Notes under the pieces: model-generated
Told to the model about the DNA's origin: nothing
Database searches by the model: none
What the model saw: the letters and a program-made list of their open reading frames with translations, nothing else
Assembly: GCA_003526375.1 (NCBI GenBank)
Contig: DPDG01000105.1
Location: 1-56,957 of the forward strand
Origin: Lentisphaeria bacterium
GTDB taxonomy: Bacteria; Verrucomicrobiota; Lentisphaeria; Victivallales; UBA1829
Direction of reading: 5' to 3'
DNA length: 56,957 nt
Position numbers and translations under genes: made by a program
Shown: positions 8,358 through 16,909 of the stretch, piece by piece
Layout: the number at the start of each line of letters is the position of its first letter
How positions within the stretch are numbered: position 1 is the stretch's first letter

Positions 8358-9232
8358 TGCAGAGAATAAGCTCATTTTTTGAATGGTGGAAACAGGGCGC
8401 GTGCGTAAACTACGATGCGATTCTGTTCGATATTGATGGAACTCTGATCCTCGGCAGAGGCAATCCGATGCCCGGTGCGCCGGAGGTCATTGATTATCTG
8501 CACGGGCATCGTTTCCCGTTCCGTCTGCTGACCAATGACGGCAACCGGCCGCGCGAAAGAAAATGCAGTTTTGTCACGGAGGCGGGAATCAGGGTTACGC
8601 CGGAGGAGGTCATCAGTTGTTCCCATGCTCTGAAAGGAGTCATGCGTGAACTCGGGCTGACCGGGCAGGATCTTTTCATCATGGGCGACCCGGTTCCTCC
8701 CGGCGGTTACATCCGCGATGCCGGGATGAATCCCGTCACCGATCCGGCAAAGATTTCCGGATGTTCCGCAATCTTTGCCGCGGGAGGGCGCTACGAGTGG
8801 CGGGAATGTTTTCTTGCCGTGTTCAATGAACTGGCGCGGAATCCCGGCAAACCGTTTGTCGTGGCGAATCCGGACAGTTATTATCCTGTTCCCGAGGGCG
8901 GTTACGGGATCGGTGCGGGGTCGCAGGCGCGTTATATCATCCAGCTTCTTTCGGAGATCGGAATCAGGAAGGAGCCGGTTTATCTCGGCAAACCTTACCG
9001 GGCGATTTTCGATTATGCGTTTGAAGATATCCGCAATGCGTATCGACTGCCGCAGCCGTTGCGTCCGGAGCGGGTCCTGATGCTGGGGGATTTCCTGAAA
9101 TCGGACATTGCCGGAGCCAACGCGATGGGAATGACGGGCGGTCTGATGATGACGGGCGTCACGACCGAAGCGACGCTGGAAAGTGCGCCGCCGGAGGAGC
9201 GTCCCGATTATATTTTCGATCATCTCGCATGA
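8357..9232 (+). CDS. HAD-IIA family sugar-phosphatase-like hydrolase (NagD-type)
   Basis: This 291-residue HAD-superfamily phosphatase has all four motifs: DIDGTL (nucleophile D25, acid/base D27), LLTND (motif II), the motif III Lys in YLGKPYRAIF, and motif IV MLGDFLKSDIAGANAMG. The cap between motifs II and III is of the C2a type seen in NagD and p-nitrophenylphosphatase-like enzymes. The substrate is likely a sugar or nucleotide monophosphate. The ATG overlaps the cobO stop by one base, so it is translated with cobO; no functional link between the two is known to me. Confidence 0.85.
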   Translation: MQRISSFFEWWKQGACVNYDAILFDIDGTLILGRGNPMPGAPEVIDYLHGHRFPFRLLTNDGNRPRERKCSFVTEAGIRVTPEEVISCSHALKGVMRELGLTGQDLFIMGDPVPPGGYIRDAGMNPVTDPAKISGCSAIFAAGGRYEWRECFLAVFNELARNPGKPFVVANPDSYYPVPEGGYGIGAGSQARYIIQLLSEIGIRKEPVYLGKPYRAIFDYAFEDIRNAYRLPQPLRPERVLMLGDFLKSDIAGANAMGMTGGLMMTGVTTEATLESAPPEERPDYIFDHLA

Positions 9233-9299
9233 CAGGCTCTTGACAAAAGCCGATTTTGATAATAAAGTTCATTTCAATAAAAAATCCGGAGCAGATATT

Positions 9300-10064
9300 A
9301 TGAAATTGAAAATCTTGTCCATAGTCCTTGCGGCGGCGTTTCTGCCGGTTTTCTTTTCCGCGTGTTCCTCCAGGCAGGAACCGGCGGATGTGCTGCTGAC
9401 GAAATCTTTCAACTGTGCGGTGAACGGCGACTGGAAGCTTGCCGCGGACTTTGCGAAGCGCGCGGCGGAACAGGAGCCCTCCAATGTCAACGCCCTGATT
9501 CTGTATTCGCTTGCTCTCAGTTATACGGATCAGCTTCAGAGCGCGATTGATGAGTCCCTGAAAGCCGTAAAGATTGCCCCCGGCAGTTTTATGGCGCAGT
9601 ATCTGAAAGGATACCTGCTTTACCGGAACCGCAACTATGACCAGTGCATTGAGCCGTTGCGGATCGCGCGCTCCCTGCGTCCGTCCGACATGAACTCCGC
9701 GATTCTGCTGGCGCAGGCGTCCCTGAAACTCCGGAATGCCACGGCTGCGGCGGGATATTACAAGATCATTGCGAAGGATCGCAGATTCAATTCCACACCG
9801 GCTCCGTGGGTCGGGCTCGGCATGGCGTTTCTCAAGACCAGGCCGGCTCTTGCCCGTTCCTACTTCATGCTGGCGGAAAAGCGCGCCCCGGAGAATCCGC
9901 TGGTTGCGCTGAATCTTGCGGTCGTGAATGACTCGAACCTGCGGAGCCCGCTGAATGCCGTCCCCTATTATAACAAATTCATGCGCCTGACGCAGGATAA
10001 ATCCGGTTTCGACGCCATGCGCGCGAAAGTTCAGAAGCGCCTGACCGGAATTGCCGCGCAGTAA
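9300..10064 (+). CDS. TPR-repeat lipoprotein
   Basis: This 254-residue protein starts with a lipoprotein signal peptide, MKLKILSIVLAAAFLPVFFSAC, with lipobox F-S-A-C and the lipidated Cys at 22. The rest is a chain of about five tetratricopeptide-like helical hairpins (for example NALILYSLALSYTDQLQSAI and AQYLKGYLLYRNRNYDQCI). TPR lipoproteins scaffold envelope complexes. The start at 9300 is preferred over in-frame upstream codons because GGAG (9288-9291) lies eight bases before it and the signal peptide begins there. It lies 29 bases before dnaG and is probably co-transcribed with it. Confidence 0.82.
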   Translation: MKLKILSIVLAAAFLPVFFSACSSRQEPADVLLTKSFNCAVNGDWKLAADFAKRAAEQEPSNVNALILYSLALSYTDQLQSAIDESLKAVKIAPGSFMAQYLKGYLLYRNRNYDQCIEPLRIARSLRPSDMNSAILLAQASLKLRNATAAAGYYKIIAKDRRFNSTPAPWVGLGMAFLKTRPALARSYFMLAEKRAPENPLVALNLAVVNDSNLRSPLNAVPYYNKFMRLTQDKSGFDAMRAKVQKRLTGIAAQ

Positions 10065-10093
10065 TTGTTGTCCGAAAAAAGAGAGGCTCCGCT

Positions 10094-12085
10094 GTGGGCA
10101 GGTACATTCCAGATGAGATTATCGATGAAATCGCCGCGCGCGCCGATATCGTTGATGTGGTTCAGAGCTACGTTCCCGGACTTCAGCACGCCGGGCAGCG
10201 CTGGAAGGCATGCTGCCCGTTTCATCAGGAGAAGACGCCGTCCTTCATCATAAACCCTGCTTCGAACACATTTCACTGCTTCGGCTGCGGCAAAGGCGGA
10301 AACGTGTTCAAGTTCGTCATGATGATCGAGAATCTCCAGTTCCCCGACGCCGCTCAGATGCTTGCACGCAAATACAATGTCATCATTCCCGAACCGGAGC
10401 GCCGTCATTATACCAGAGAGGACAAGGAGGCTGGAGTCGCCGCCTACAATCTGCGGGAGCGCGTATTTCTCCTGCACGAGAAGCTGGCGGCGTGGTACCG
10501 GGCGAATCTGGTGAACGGCAATGCCGCGAAAGCCGCGGAATATTTCAAGACCCGCCGTCTCGACCCTGTCTTTGCCGAGAAATTCATGATCGGCGCCGCC
10601 CCGGATCTCTGGGACGGCATGATTCAGTGGGCGACACGGGAAGGGTTCACGATAGACGAGATGAAGGAGGGGCGACTTGTATCCGAGAGTAAAAAGACTC
10701 CCGGGAAGTTTTTCGACTTTTTCCGCAACCGGCTCATTTTCCCGATCTGGAACGAACAGGGGCGCGTCGTCGGTTTCAGCGCCCGGCAGATTGACCCGGA
10801 ACAGGGCGGCGGCAAATACGTCAACAGCAGCGAAAGCGTTATTTTCAAAAAAAGCAGGATTCTTTACGGACTGAATTTTGCGCGCCCGGAGATCGCGAAA
10901 AAAGGGTTCGCAATCATCTGCGAGGGTCAGATGGACGTGATTGCGATGCACAGTGCGGGCTGTGGAAACGCGGTGGCGGCGCAGGGAACCGCATTCGGCA
11001 GCGATCAGGCGATGATTCTTCACCGTTACACGGAAAATATTACGCTGGCGCTTGACTCGGACAGCGCCGGAGTCAATGCGATTCTCAAGGATGCGGCGAT
11101 TCTGCTGCCGCTTGGATTCAACCTGAAAGTGGCGCGTTTCCCCGGTGGCAAGGACCCCGATGAGCTGTTGAAAAATTCCGGGGCGGAGGCGGTTCAGAAA
11201 GCGGTCGGCGAGGCGGTTGATTTCTTTGAGTTCCTTTTCATGAAAGAGACGGAGGGACAGGATATTGCGCTTCCGGCGGTGAAGACGAAAGTCGCGGAGA
11301 ATCTGCTGAAGTTCATCATGCTGTTTGAGAATGCGGTTGCGCGCGACTCGTATCTGCAATGGCTTGCCGGAAAACTCGGCCTGAGCACGGAAGCCATGCT
11401 TTCCGAGGTGCGGCGTCTGTCTGCAAAGGAGGTGCATCAGAACCGTTTCAGGCGTGAGGTGCGCGAACGGCGCGAGGAGATTCCGCCGGCTGCTCCTCCG
11501 CCGGGAAAAATCCCGGAGTCTGTTTCCAATCCTCTTTTGCAGAGGGCCCTGACGGAACTTCTGGAAGTGATTCTTGCAGACAGTGAGTCTGCTGATCTGG
11601 TGAAAGGGGAACTGCCGGAGGAGATGCTTGACAGCGGTCCGTACGCCGTTGCCGTGGAGACCGTGATTCAGGCGCGTATGAATGACGAGTGGGAGGATGC
11701 GCCTGCGATGATTACGCAGCGGCTGGTCGAATGTGAATTCGATTATGCCGGATTGACCGCGGTTCTTTCGGCGGAACCTCGGAAACATTCCCGCAGTTAT
11801 TGCCTGAAAACAGTCCGCGACTGTCTGAAACGTATCAAAATCCTTTATTTTGAAAAACAGTTGAAGCATATCAAGACAGCATTTGCTTCGATGCCGCCCG
11901 GACCTGACCGCAATGAACTGCTGAGGAAATCCGTGGAGCTGACACGCAGTCTCAATGCGTTGAACCATCCGCGGATTCAGGAGAAGCCGAAACCCGCAAA
12001 ACGGTATCTGCTGCCGGATGAACAGCGCCCTCCGGAGGAGATCGTCATAGAAGAATCCACGGAAACTGAAATCGAGATCGGATGA
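10094..12085 (+). CDS. dnaG: DNA primase
   Basis: This is a 663-residue bacterial primase that makes RNA primers at the replication fork. Its N-terminal CHC2 zinc finger is at C41, H44, C62 and C65 (CPFH...FHCFGCGKGGN). The RNA polymerase core holds the TOPRIM Glu motif ICEGQMDVIAM (about 274-284) and the acidic LALDSDSAG (about 318-326). The C-terminal region (about 460-663) should be the helicase-binding domain; it is poorly conserved. The start codon is GTG (10094) with GAGAGG upstream. A long antisense frame over the gene is a composition shadow. Confidence 0.95.
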   Translation: MGRYIPDEIIDEIAARADIVDVVQSYVPGLQHAGQRWKACCPFHQEKTPSFIINPASNTFHCFGCGKGGNVFKFVMMIENLQFPDAAQMLARKYNVIIPEPERRHYTREDKEAGVAAYNLRERVFLLHEKLAAWYRANLVNGNAAKAAEYFKTRRLDPVFAEKFMIGAAPDLWDGMIQWATREGFTIDEMKEGRLVSESKKTPGKFFDFFRNRLIFPIWNEQGRVVGFSARQIDPEQGGGKYVNSSESVIFKKSRILYGLNFARPEIAKKGFAIICEGQMDVIAMHSAGCGNAVAAQGTAFGSDQAMILHRYTENITLALDSDSAGVNAILKDAAILLPLGFNLKVARFPGGKDPDELLKNSGAEAVQKAVGEAVDFFEFLFMKETEGQDIALPAVKTKVAENLLKFIMLFENAVARDSYLQWLAGKLGLSTEAMLSEVRRLSAKEVHQNRFRREVRERREEIPPAAPPPGKIPESVSNPLLQRALTELLEVILADSESADLVKGELPEEMLDSGPYAVAVETVIQARMNDEWEDAPAMITQRLVECEFDYAGLTAVLSAEPRKHSRSYCLKTVRDCLKRIKILYFEKQLKHIKTAFASMPPGPDRNELLRKSVELTRSLNALNHPRIQEKPKPAKRYLLPDEQRPPEEIVIEESTETEIEIG

Positions 12086-12135
12086 CGGCTGTTTTCATCC
12101 GCAAATGCGGATCCGGCAGTGTGGTATCCTCTATT

Positions 12136-12163
12136 GTAAAATATTCCGGAAGAAATATTTTAC
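12136..12163 (+). terminator. Hairpin after dnaG, possible terminator
   Basis: A perfect 10-bp stem, GTAAAATATT with AATATTTTAC, encloses an 8-base loop (CCGGAAGA) and is followed within three bases by a short T-run (GGATTTTTC). The stem is AT-rich, so as an intrinsic terminator it would be weak. It lies 50 bases after dnaG and ahead of the aldo/keto reductase promoter region. Confidence 0.45.
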
Positions 12164-12256
12164 GGATTTTTCATGAAAAGGCATTGACTTAGAGTTACTG
12201 TCAGGATTATCTTGATTGAGAGATTATTTTCAGAGCTAATCAATCAGGAGAAAAGG

Positions 12257-13405
12257 ATGATTTACAGAACACTTGGAAGAACCGGGGCCAAGGTCAGCGC
12301 AATTGCGCTGGGTTGTGAAGGATTTGTCGGGAAAACGCAGGATGAAGCGCGGGAGATGGTGGATTATGCAGTCGGAAACGGCATCAATTTCATTGATGTC
12401 TATTCATCCGATCCGGGCTTGCGTTCAACACTCGGAAACGCACTTCTGGGACGGCGTGAGAACTTTGTAATTCAGGCGCATCTCTGTTCCGTATGGAAGA
12501 ATGGACAGTATGAACGGACGCGTGATCTTGCGGAAACGAAACAGGCTTTCGCCGATCTTCTGAAACGGCTCGGCACAGATTATATCGATGTCGGAATGAT
12601 TCATTACATTGATGCCGTCGATGATTTCCATACCGTGTTTGACGGGGGAATCATTGAATATGCGAAACAACTGAAAGCGGAAGGAAAAATCCGTTCCATC
12701 GGACTGAGCAGCCACAACCCCGTGACCGCCCGCATGGCGGTTGAAACGGGGCTGATTGACGTGTTGATGTTTTCCGTCAATCCCTGCTATGACATGCAGC
12801 CGCCGGATGAGGATGTGGAGATGCTCTGGGCGGACGAACGTTATGAAAAGGCGCTTCACAATTTCAACTCCGAACGGGAAAGCCTGTATGAACTCTGCGA
12901 ACGGGAAAATGTCGGAATCGACGTGATGAAAGTTTATGCCGGCGGCGATCTTCTGAAAGCGGACATGTCGCCTTTCGGGCGCGCTTTCACACCGGTTCAG
13001 GCTCTGAACTACGCATTGACCCGTCCTGCCGTGGCGGCTGTCATGGTGGGATGCCGGAGCATTTCCGAGATGGAACAGGCGCTTGCGTGGTGCAATGCCA
13101 CCGGCGAGGAAAGGGATTATTCCAAAGTTCTTGCCGGACTCGAAAAATTCACGTGGTCGGGGCATTGCATGTATTGCGGGCACTGTGCGCCGTGCCCGGT
13201 CGGGATTGAGGTGGCGAATGTCAATAAATATCTGAATCTGGCGCTGGCGCAGCAGGAACTGCCGGAAACGGTCCGGGAACATTACAAGGTGCTGAAACAT
13301 CATGCCGGAGAGTGCATTGCCTGCGGGCAGTGCGAAAAACGATGTCCGTTCCAGGTGCCGATCCGGCGGAAGATGAAAGAGGCCGCCAAAGTGTTCGGCT
13401 GCTGA
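12257..13405 (+). CDS. Aldo/keto reductase with C-terminal 4Fe-4S domain
   Basis: This 382-residue protein has an N-terminal TIM-barrel aldo/keto reductase domain (MIYRTLGRTGAKVSAIALGCEGF; INFIDVYSSD; DYIDVGMIHYIDAVDDF) and a ferredoxin-like tail. Two Cys clusters lie near residues 303-312 (CMYCGHCAPCP) and 353-363 (CIACGQCEKRCP), enough for two 4Fe-4S centres. At the position of the usual catalytic Lys (IATK in classic members) the sequence reads IQAHLC, so the chemistry may differ. The ATG at 12257 is chosen because AGGAG (12246-12250) precedes it; upstream in-frame codons lack a ribosome site. It converges on dxs with nine bases between the stops. Substrate unknown. Confidence 0.85.
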   Translation: MIYRTLGRTGAKVSAIALGCEGFVGKTQDEAREMVDYAVGNGINFIDVYSSDPGLRSTLGNALLGRRENFVIQAHLCSVWKNGQYERTRDLAETKQAFADLLKRLGTDYIDVGMIHYIDAVDDFHTVFDGGIIEYAKQLKAEGKIRSIGLSSHNPVTARMAVETGLIDVLMFSVNPCYDMQPPDEDVEMLWADERYEKALHNFNSERESLYELCERENVGIDVMKVYAGGDLLKADMSPFGRAFTPVQALNYALTRPAVAAVMVGCRSISEMEQALAWCNATGEERDYSKVLAGLEKFTWSGHCMYCGHCAPCPVGIEVANVNKYLNLALAQQELPETVREHYKVLKHHAGECIACGQCEKRCPFQVPIRRKMKEAAKVFGC

Positions 13406-13414
13406 TGCGGCAGC

Positions 13415-15268
13415 TCAGTTCCGTTCGAGAATCATCCTGATTTTGCAGGCGATGGCTTTCGGAGTCATGCCGAATTTTTCCCGCAGGCAGGATTGAGTTC
13501 CATGCGGTATGATCTTGTCCGCCGGCCATGCGAAGTGATGGACTCCGTGATGTCCGGCGTTGATGAGCAGCTTGTCCGCGATGCTGTCCAGACCTGCTCC
13601 TTCGAGATTGTCTTCGATTGTGAATATCGGCATTTTCGCCGCGTCACTCAGAAAAAGTTCTTTGTCGAACGGCTTGAGGAAACGTGTATTCACGATCCGG
13701 CAGGAACAGCCGAGAATTCCGGCGGCTTCAAGCGCCGTTCTGACTTCGCGGCCGACTGCCCAGATTGCAAGGTCGGAGCCGTCTCTGACGACTTCGGCTT
13801 TTCCCCACTCCAACGCGGGAACGGGCAGGTCATTGATCTTTGACGCACCCCGCGGATAACGGATCGCGACGGGCGTTTTCTGCTCGTATGCGGCAAAAAG
13901 CATTGCCTTGAGTTCCGTCTCGTTTTTCGGGGCGAGCACCGACAGCCGGGGCATGGAGAGCAGGAACGATTCGTCATAGATTCCGTGATGCGTGGGACCG
14001 TCTTCGACGATTCCCGCACGGTCGGCGCAGATGATGACGGGCAGATTCTGAAGGCAGATGTCATGGAAGACGCAATCGAGTCCGCGCTGAAGAAATGTTG
14101 CATAGAGCGCCACAACCGGACGCATGCCGCCCGCAGCGAGTCCGCCTGCGAAAGTCAAACCGTGTTCCTCCGCGATTCCCACATCGAAGAAGCGATCGGG
14201 AAACTGTTCGGAGAATTTCAAAAGCCCGGTTCCCGAACGCATTGCGGCGGTGATTGCGACCACTTCCGGGTCCTTTTCCGCAAGTTCGATCATGGATGCA
14301 CCGAATGCCGCGGAAAAATTGATGCCGGAGGAGGCGTGTTCGGAGTGTCCGGTATGCGGATTGAAGCTGGAAACTCCGTGGAATTTTTCCGGCGCCTCCT
14401 TGGCGTATTCGCAGCCTGCGCCTTTCTCCGTGATGACATGCACAATGACCGGACGGTTGAAATCCTTGACGCGGTTGAATGTTTCGATCAGTTCCGGCAG
14501 TTTGTGCCCGTTGATGGGGCCTACGTAGCGCAGTCCCATTTCTTCAAAAAAAACACCGGGCACAAACAGGCTTTTGGTTGCTTCTTCAAGTTTCTGGATT
14601 CCGCCGATGATACCGCTTCCGCTGGGCATGCGCTGCACCGCCATTTTTGCAAACGCCTTGAAATGGTTGTAGCTGCGCCCCGTGATGATGCGGTTGAGAT
14701 AGTTCGGAATGGCGCCGACCGATTTCGAAATCGACATTTTATTGTCGTTCACAATGATGATCAGGTTCCTGCAGCTGGAGCGGACATTGTTCAGCGCCTC
14801 AAGCGAAAGCCCGCAGATCAGGGAGCCGTCGCCGACGACGGCGATCACATGTTCGCTGCCGTTGCGTGCGTCGCGTGCGGCGGCGAATCCCATTGCGGCG
14901 GAAATTGCGGTGCCGGCATGGCCGCTGCTGAAACAGTCGAATTCGGATTCTTCCCGCAGGGTAAAACCGGAAAGCCCGTTGTCCGTACGGATCGAATGGA
15001 AACGGTCTCTCCTTCCGGTCAGAAGCTTGTGGACATAGCTCTGATGCCCTACGTCCCATACGATTTTATCTTCCGGCATATTGAATACGCTGTGAAGGGC
15101 GACAGTCAATTCGACGACTCCGAGATTCGGGGCAAGATGCCCGCCATTTTTGGAGACGGTGTCGATAATCGTTTCCCGGAGTTCCGAACAGAGTGCAGTC
15201 AGTTGCCGGGGAGCCAGAGCCTTCAGGTCTTCGGGAGAACTGATATTATCCAATATTTTTTCGTCCAT
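13415..15268 (-). CDS. dxs: 1-deoxy-D-xylulose-5-phosphate synthase
   Basis: This 617-residue thiamine diphosphate enzyme joins pyruvate and glyceraldehyde 3-phosphate in the first step of the MEP isoprenoid pathway. The TPP-binding motif GDGSL...NDN is at 146-176, the catalytic His region is WDVGHQSYVHKLLTGR (71-86), and the transketolase-like middle domain shows GIAEEHGLTFAGG. The C-terminal domain carries PRGAS...WAVGREV. The length is normal for the family (about 620). The upstream region is shared with the divergent Pro-rich protein gene. Confidence 0.96.
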   Translation of the reverse strand: MDEKILDNISSPEDLKALAPRQLTALCSELRETIIDTVSKNGGHLAPNLGVVELTVALHSVFNMPEDKIVWDVGHQSYVHKLLTGRRDRFHSIRTDNGLSGFTLREESEFDCFSSGHAGTAISAAMGFAAARDARNGSEHVIAVVGDGSLICGLSLEALNNVRSSCRNLIIIVNDNKMSISKSVGAIPNYLNRIITGRSYNHFKAFAKMAVQRMPSGSGIIGGIQKLEEATKSLFVPGVFFEEMGLRYVGPINGHKLPELIETFNRVKDFNRPVIVHVITEKGAGCEYAKEAPEKFHGVSSFNPHTGHSEHASSGINFSAAFGASMIELAEKDPEVVAITAAMRSGTGLLKFSEQFPDRFFDVGIAEEHGLTFAGGLAAGGMRPVVALYATFLQRGLDCVFHDICLQNLPVIICADRAGIVEDGPTHHGIYDESFLLSMPRLSVLAPKNETELKAMLFAAYEQKTPVAIRYPRGASKINDLPVPALEWGKAEVVRDGSDLAIWAVGREVRTALEAAGILGCSCRIVNTRFLKPFDKELFLSDAAKMPIFTIEDNLEGAGLDSIADKLLINAGHHGVHHFAWPADKIIPHGTQSCLREKFGMTPKAIACKIRMILERN

Positions 15269-15313
15269 ATTTTATCATTTCCATCCGTGAAAAGGGTGCA
15301 TTTTGCGGTGATT

Positions 15314-15328
15314 TGCTATAAAATAGCA
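15314..15328. promoter_or_regulatory. 15-bp palindrome between dxs and the Pro-rich gene
   Basis: TGCTAT-AAA-ATAGCA is a perfect 6-bp inverted repeat in the divergent intergenic region, 46 bases upstream of the dxs start. It could be an operator or simply an AT-rich promoter part for dxs. Confidence 0.3.
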
Positions 15329-15369
15329 TATTTTTTGAATATTTCTTTCTATTTTTCTAAAAAAAGCAA

Positions 15370-15397
15370 TTGCCGAGCCTGTTTTGTATGCTATATT
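15370..15397 (+). promoter_or_regulatory. Promoter for the Pro-rich membrane protein gene
   Basis: TTGCCG (15370-15375) and TATATT (15392-15397) are 16 bases apart. They lie about 80 bases before the ATG at 15476. Confidence 0.5.
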
Positions 15398-15475
15398 CCT
15401 TTGAGTAATTGATATGGATCGTTTGTTCAGATACTTTGAGCAAAGTGGAATTGTTGCGAAAAAAGGATTGAAATC

Positions 15476-16837
15476 ATGAGCGAAAATACACCGAGCAGTG
15501 ACAATGGCGGCCTTAATGATCCGCTGAAGCTTCGAAATACGGATACAGGCACCTTGAAAAGGGTACCTGCGGCAACTCCGTCCATAGCCTCTTCCGCCGC
15601 GAGAAAAACAATTAAGCTCAAACCGCTGACGGCGACTCCGGATGCGGAGGGTACGGTGTCCACTGCAACAATTCCAATGGGGCAGGCTCCGCAATCCAGA
15701 ACCGTGTCCACTGCAACAATTCCGTTGAGCCCGTCACCGAAACCTGTGTCGATGCCGCCGCCGAAACCCTCTGCCGTTCCAACGACGACGCAGGGCATTG
15801 CCAGACCGAAACCTTTGAGCCAGACTGCACAGCCGGTAGTACCGAAGCCGGTCCCGACGACGACGCAGGGCATTGCCAGGCCGAAGCCTGTTGCCGTTCC
15901 CCCGAGACCGGCGGGAGGTGCTGTTCCGACAACGACACAGGGCATTGCCAAGCCGAAGCCTTTGAACCAGACTGCACAGCCGGCGGCTCCGAAACCGGTT
16001 CCGACAACGACACAGGGCATCGCCAGGCCTTCTTCTCATTCAACTTTATCGGCAGTTCATCAGTCCGGTCTCCAGACTGCCAAACCGGCGATCAAATTGC
16101 GTCCTTCTGCGGCTCCGGGTGAAGCTCCGGCTACTCCTTCTGCGGCTTCTTCCGCCGCCTCTCAGACAATCAAGCTGGCGCCGAAGCCTGCTTCCGCGGT
16201 TCCGCCTCCGGCAGAGACTGCCGCTGCTCCGTCCGCCGCGTCAGCTTCCGCACAGACTCTTAAACTGACGCCGAAGACGCCGTCGACGGTAGCGCCCGTG
16301 CCGCCTCCGGAAGAAGAAGGCGGTGAAACGAAGACGATTCGCATCCCGAAAAAATCTGTACCGTCGCCCTCTGCGGCTCCTGCTTCCGCGCAGACCATTA
16401 AACTGACGCCGAAGACACCGTCGACCGTGGCGCCTGTTCCGCCTCCGGCTGAACCGGCTCCCGCCGCGCCTCAGGCGCCCAAGCTCAGTATACCGAGCAA
16501 AGCTCCTGTTGCTCCCCAGCCTTCCGATCCGACTGTTTCCCTGCATGTGCAGGGGGATATCCCGACTACAAAAGGCGGCGCCGTCAAGGAAGCTGAAGAC
16601 CAAGCCATCAAGTTGGAACAGGAAAAAGCTTCGGAGGAAGAAGCCAAGGCAAAAGAGGCGGCATTGAAGGCCGCAAAGAAAGGCAAGGACGAGCCATCCC
16701 TGTTCTTTGCCATCTGCGCATGTCTGACATTGGTTCTCATGCTTTATGTGGTTTATGCCATGTCCGCCCAGTATTTTAATCAATGGAGCGAGCAGAGCAT
16801 TCCCGTATTCGGATTTGAACAGATCAAGCTGAAATAA
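15476..16837 (+). CDS. Pro/Ala/Thr-rich repeat protein with C-terminal membrane anchor
   Basis: I do not recognise a named family in this 453-residue protein. The first ~370 residues are low-complexity and disordered-looking, with two kinds of repeat. PTTTQGIA followed by R/K-P occurs four times about 25 residues apart. A short motif of the form T-[IL]-[KR]-[LI]-x-P-K occurs at least five times (TIKLKP, TIKLAPK, TLKLTPK, TIRIPKK, TIKLTPK), twice within a copied block ending TPSTVAPVPPP. A charged Glu/Lys/Ala helix (about 370-403) leads into one membrane segment (about 406-426, FFAICACLTLVLMLYVVYAM) and a 24-residue tail. The bulk would therefore lie in the cytoplasm under an N-in topology, with the short tail outside. 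AGGA lies ten bases before the ATG. It may be a tethered scaffold; this is inference. Confidence 0.75.
   Translation: MSENTPSSDNGGLNDPLKLRNTDTGTLKRVPAATPSIASSAARKTIKLKPLTATPDAEGTVSTATIPMGQAPQSRTVSTATIPLSPSPKPVSMPPPKPSAVPTTTQGIARPKPLSQTAQPVVPKPVPTTTQGIARPKPVAVPPRPAGGAVPTTTQGIAKPKPLNQTAQPAAPKPVPTTTQGIARPSSHSTLSAVHQSGLQTAKPAIKLRPSAAPGEAPATPSAASSAASQTIKLAPKPASAVPPPAETAAAPSAASASAQTLKLTPKTPSTVAPVPPPEEEGGETKTIRIPKKSVPSPSAAPASAQTIKLTPKTPSTVAPVPPPAEPAPAAPQAPKLSIPSKAPVAPQPSDPTVSLHVQGDIPTTKGGAVKEAEDQAIKLEQEKASEEEAKAKEAALKAAKKGKDEPSLFFAICACLTLVLMLYVVYAMSAQYFNQWSEQSIPVFGFEQIKLK
15779..16024 (+). repeat. Four coding repeats of 72-75 bp
   Basis: Four near-identical 24-base blocks encoding PTTTQGIA start at 15779, 15854, 15926 and 16001, spacings 75, 72 and 75. 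Neighbouring codons (QTAQP, PKPVP) are also copied. The unit length is a multiple of three, so copy-number change would keep the frame. Confidence 0.85.
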
Positions 16838-16855
16838 GCTGACTGCGGATTTCTG

Positions 16856-16889
16856 AAAGACCGTCGGTGCCTGCCGTCGGTCTTTTTTT
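16856..16889 (+). terminator. Intrinsic terminator after the Pro-rich gene
   Basis: AAAGACCGTCGG and CCGTCGGTCTTT form a long GC-rich stem with one T-T mismatch around a 6-base loop (TGCCTG), ending in seven T. It separates the Pro-rich gene from the metallophosphoesterase gene. Confidence 0.85.
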
Positions 16890-16909
16890 GTTTGAACAAG
16901 GAGTCATCC

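Noticed and set aside
10031..11968. 645-codon open frame on the minus strand across dnaG
   Set aside because: It is fully antisense to a clear primase gene; the His/Arg-rich translation with no domain is typical of a GC-biased shadow frame.
12098..12113. Small hairpin ATCCGC-AAAT-GCGGAT just after dnaG as the terminator
   Set aside because: Six base pairs and no T-run; the longer stem at 12136-12163 is the better candidate.
13985..15412. 475-codon plus-strand frame across dxs
   Set aside because: Antisense to dxs, which has every expected motif; shadow frame.
15779..16024. Regular repeats at 72-75 bp as a CRISPR array
   Set aside because: The repeats are in frame inside a coding region, encode PTTTQGIA, and the material between them is itself partly repeated.
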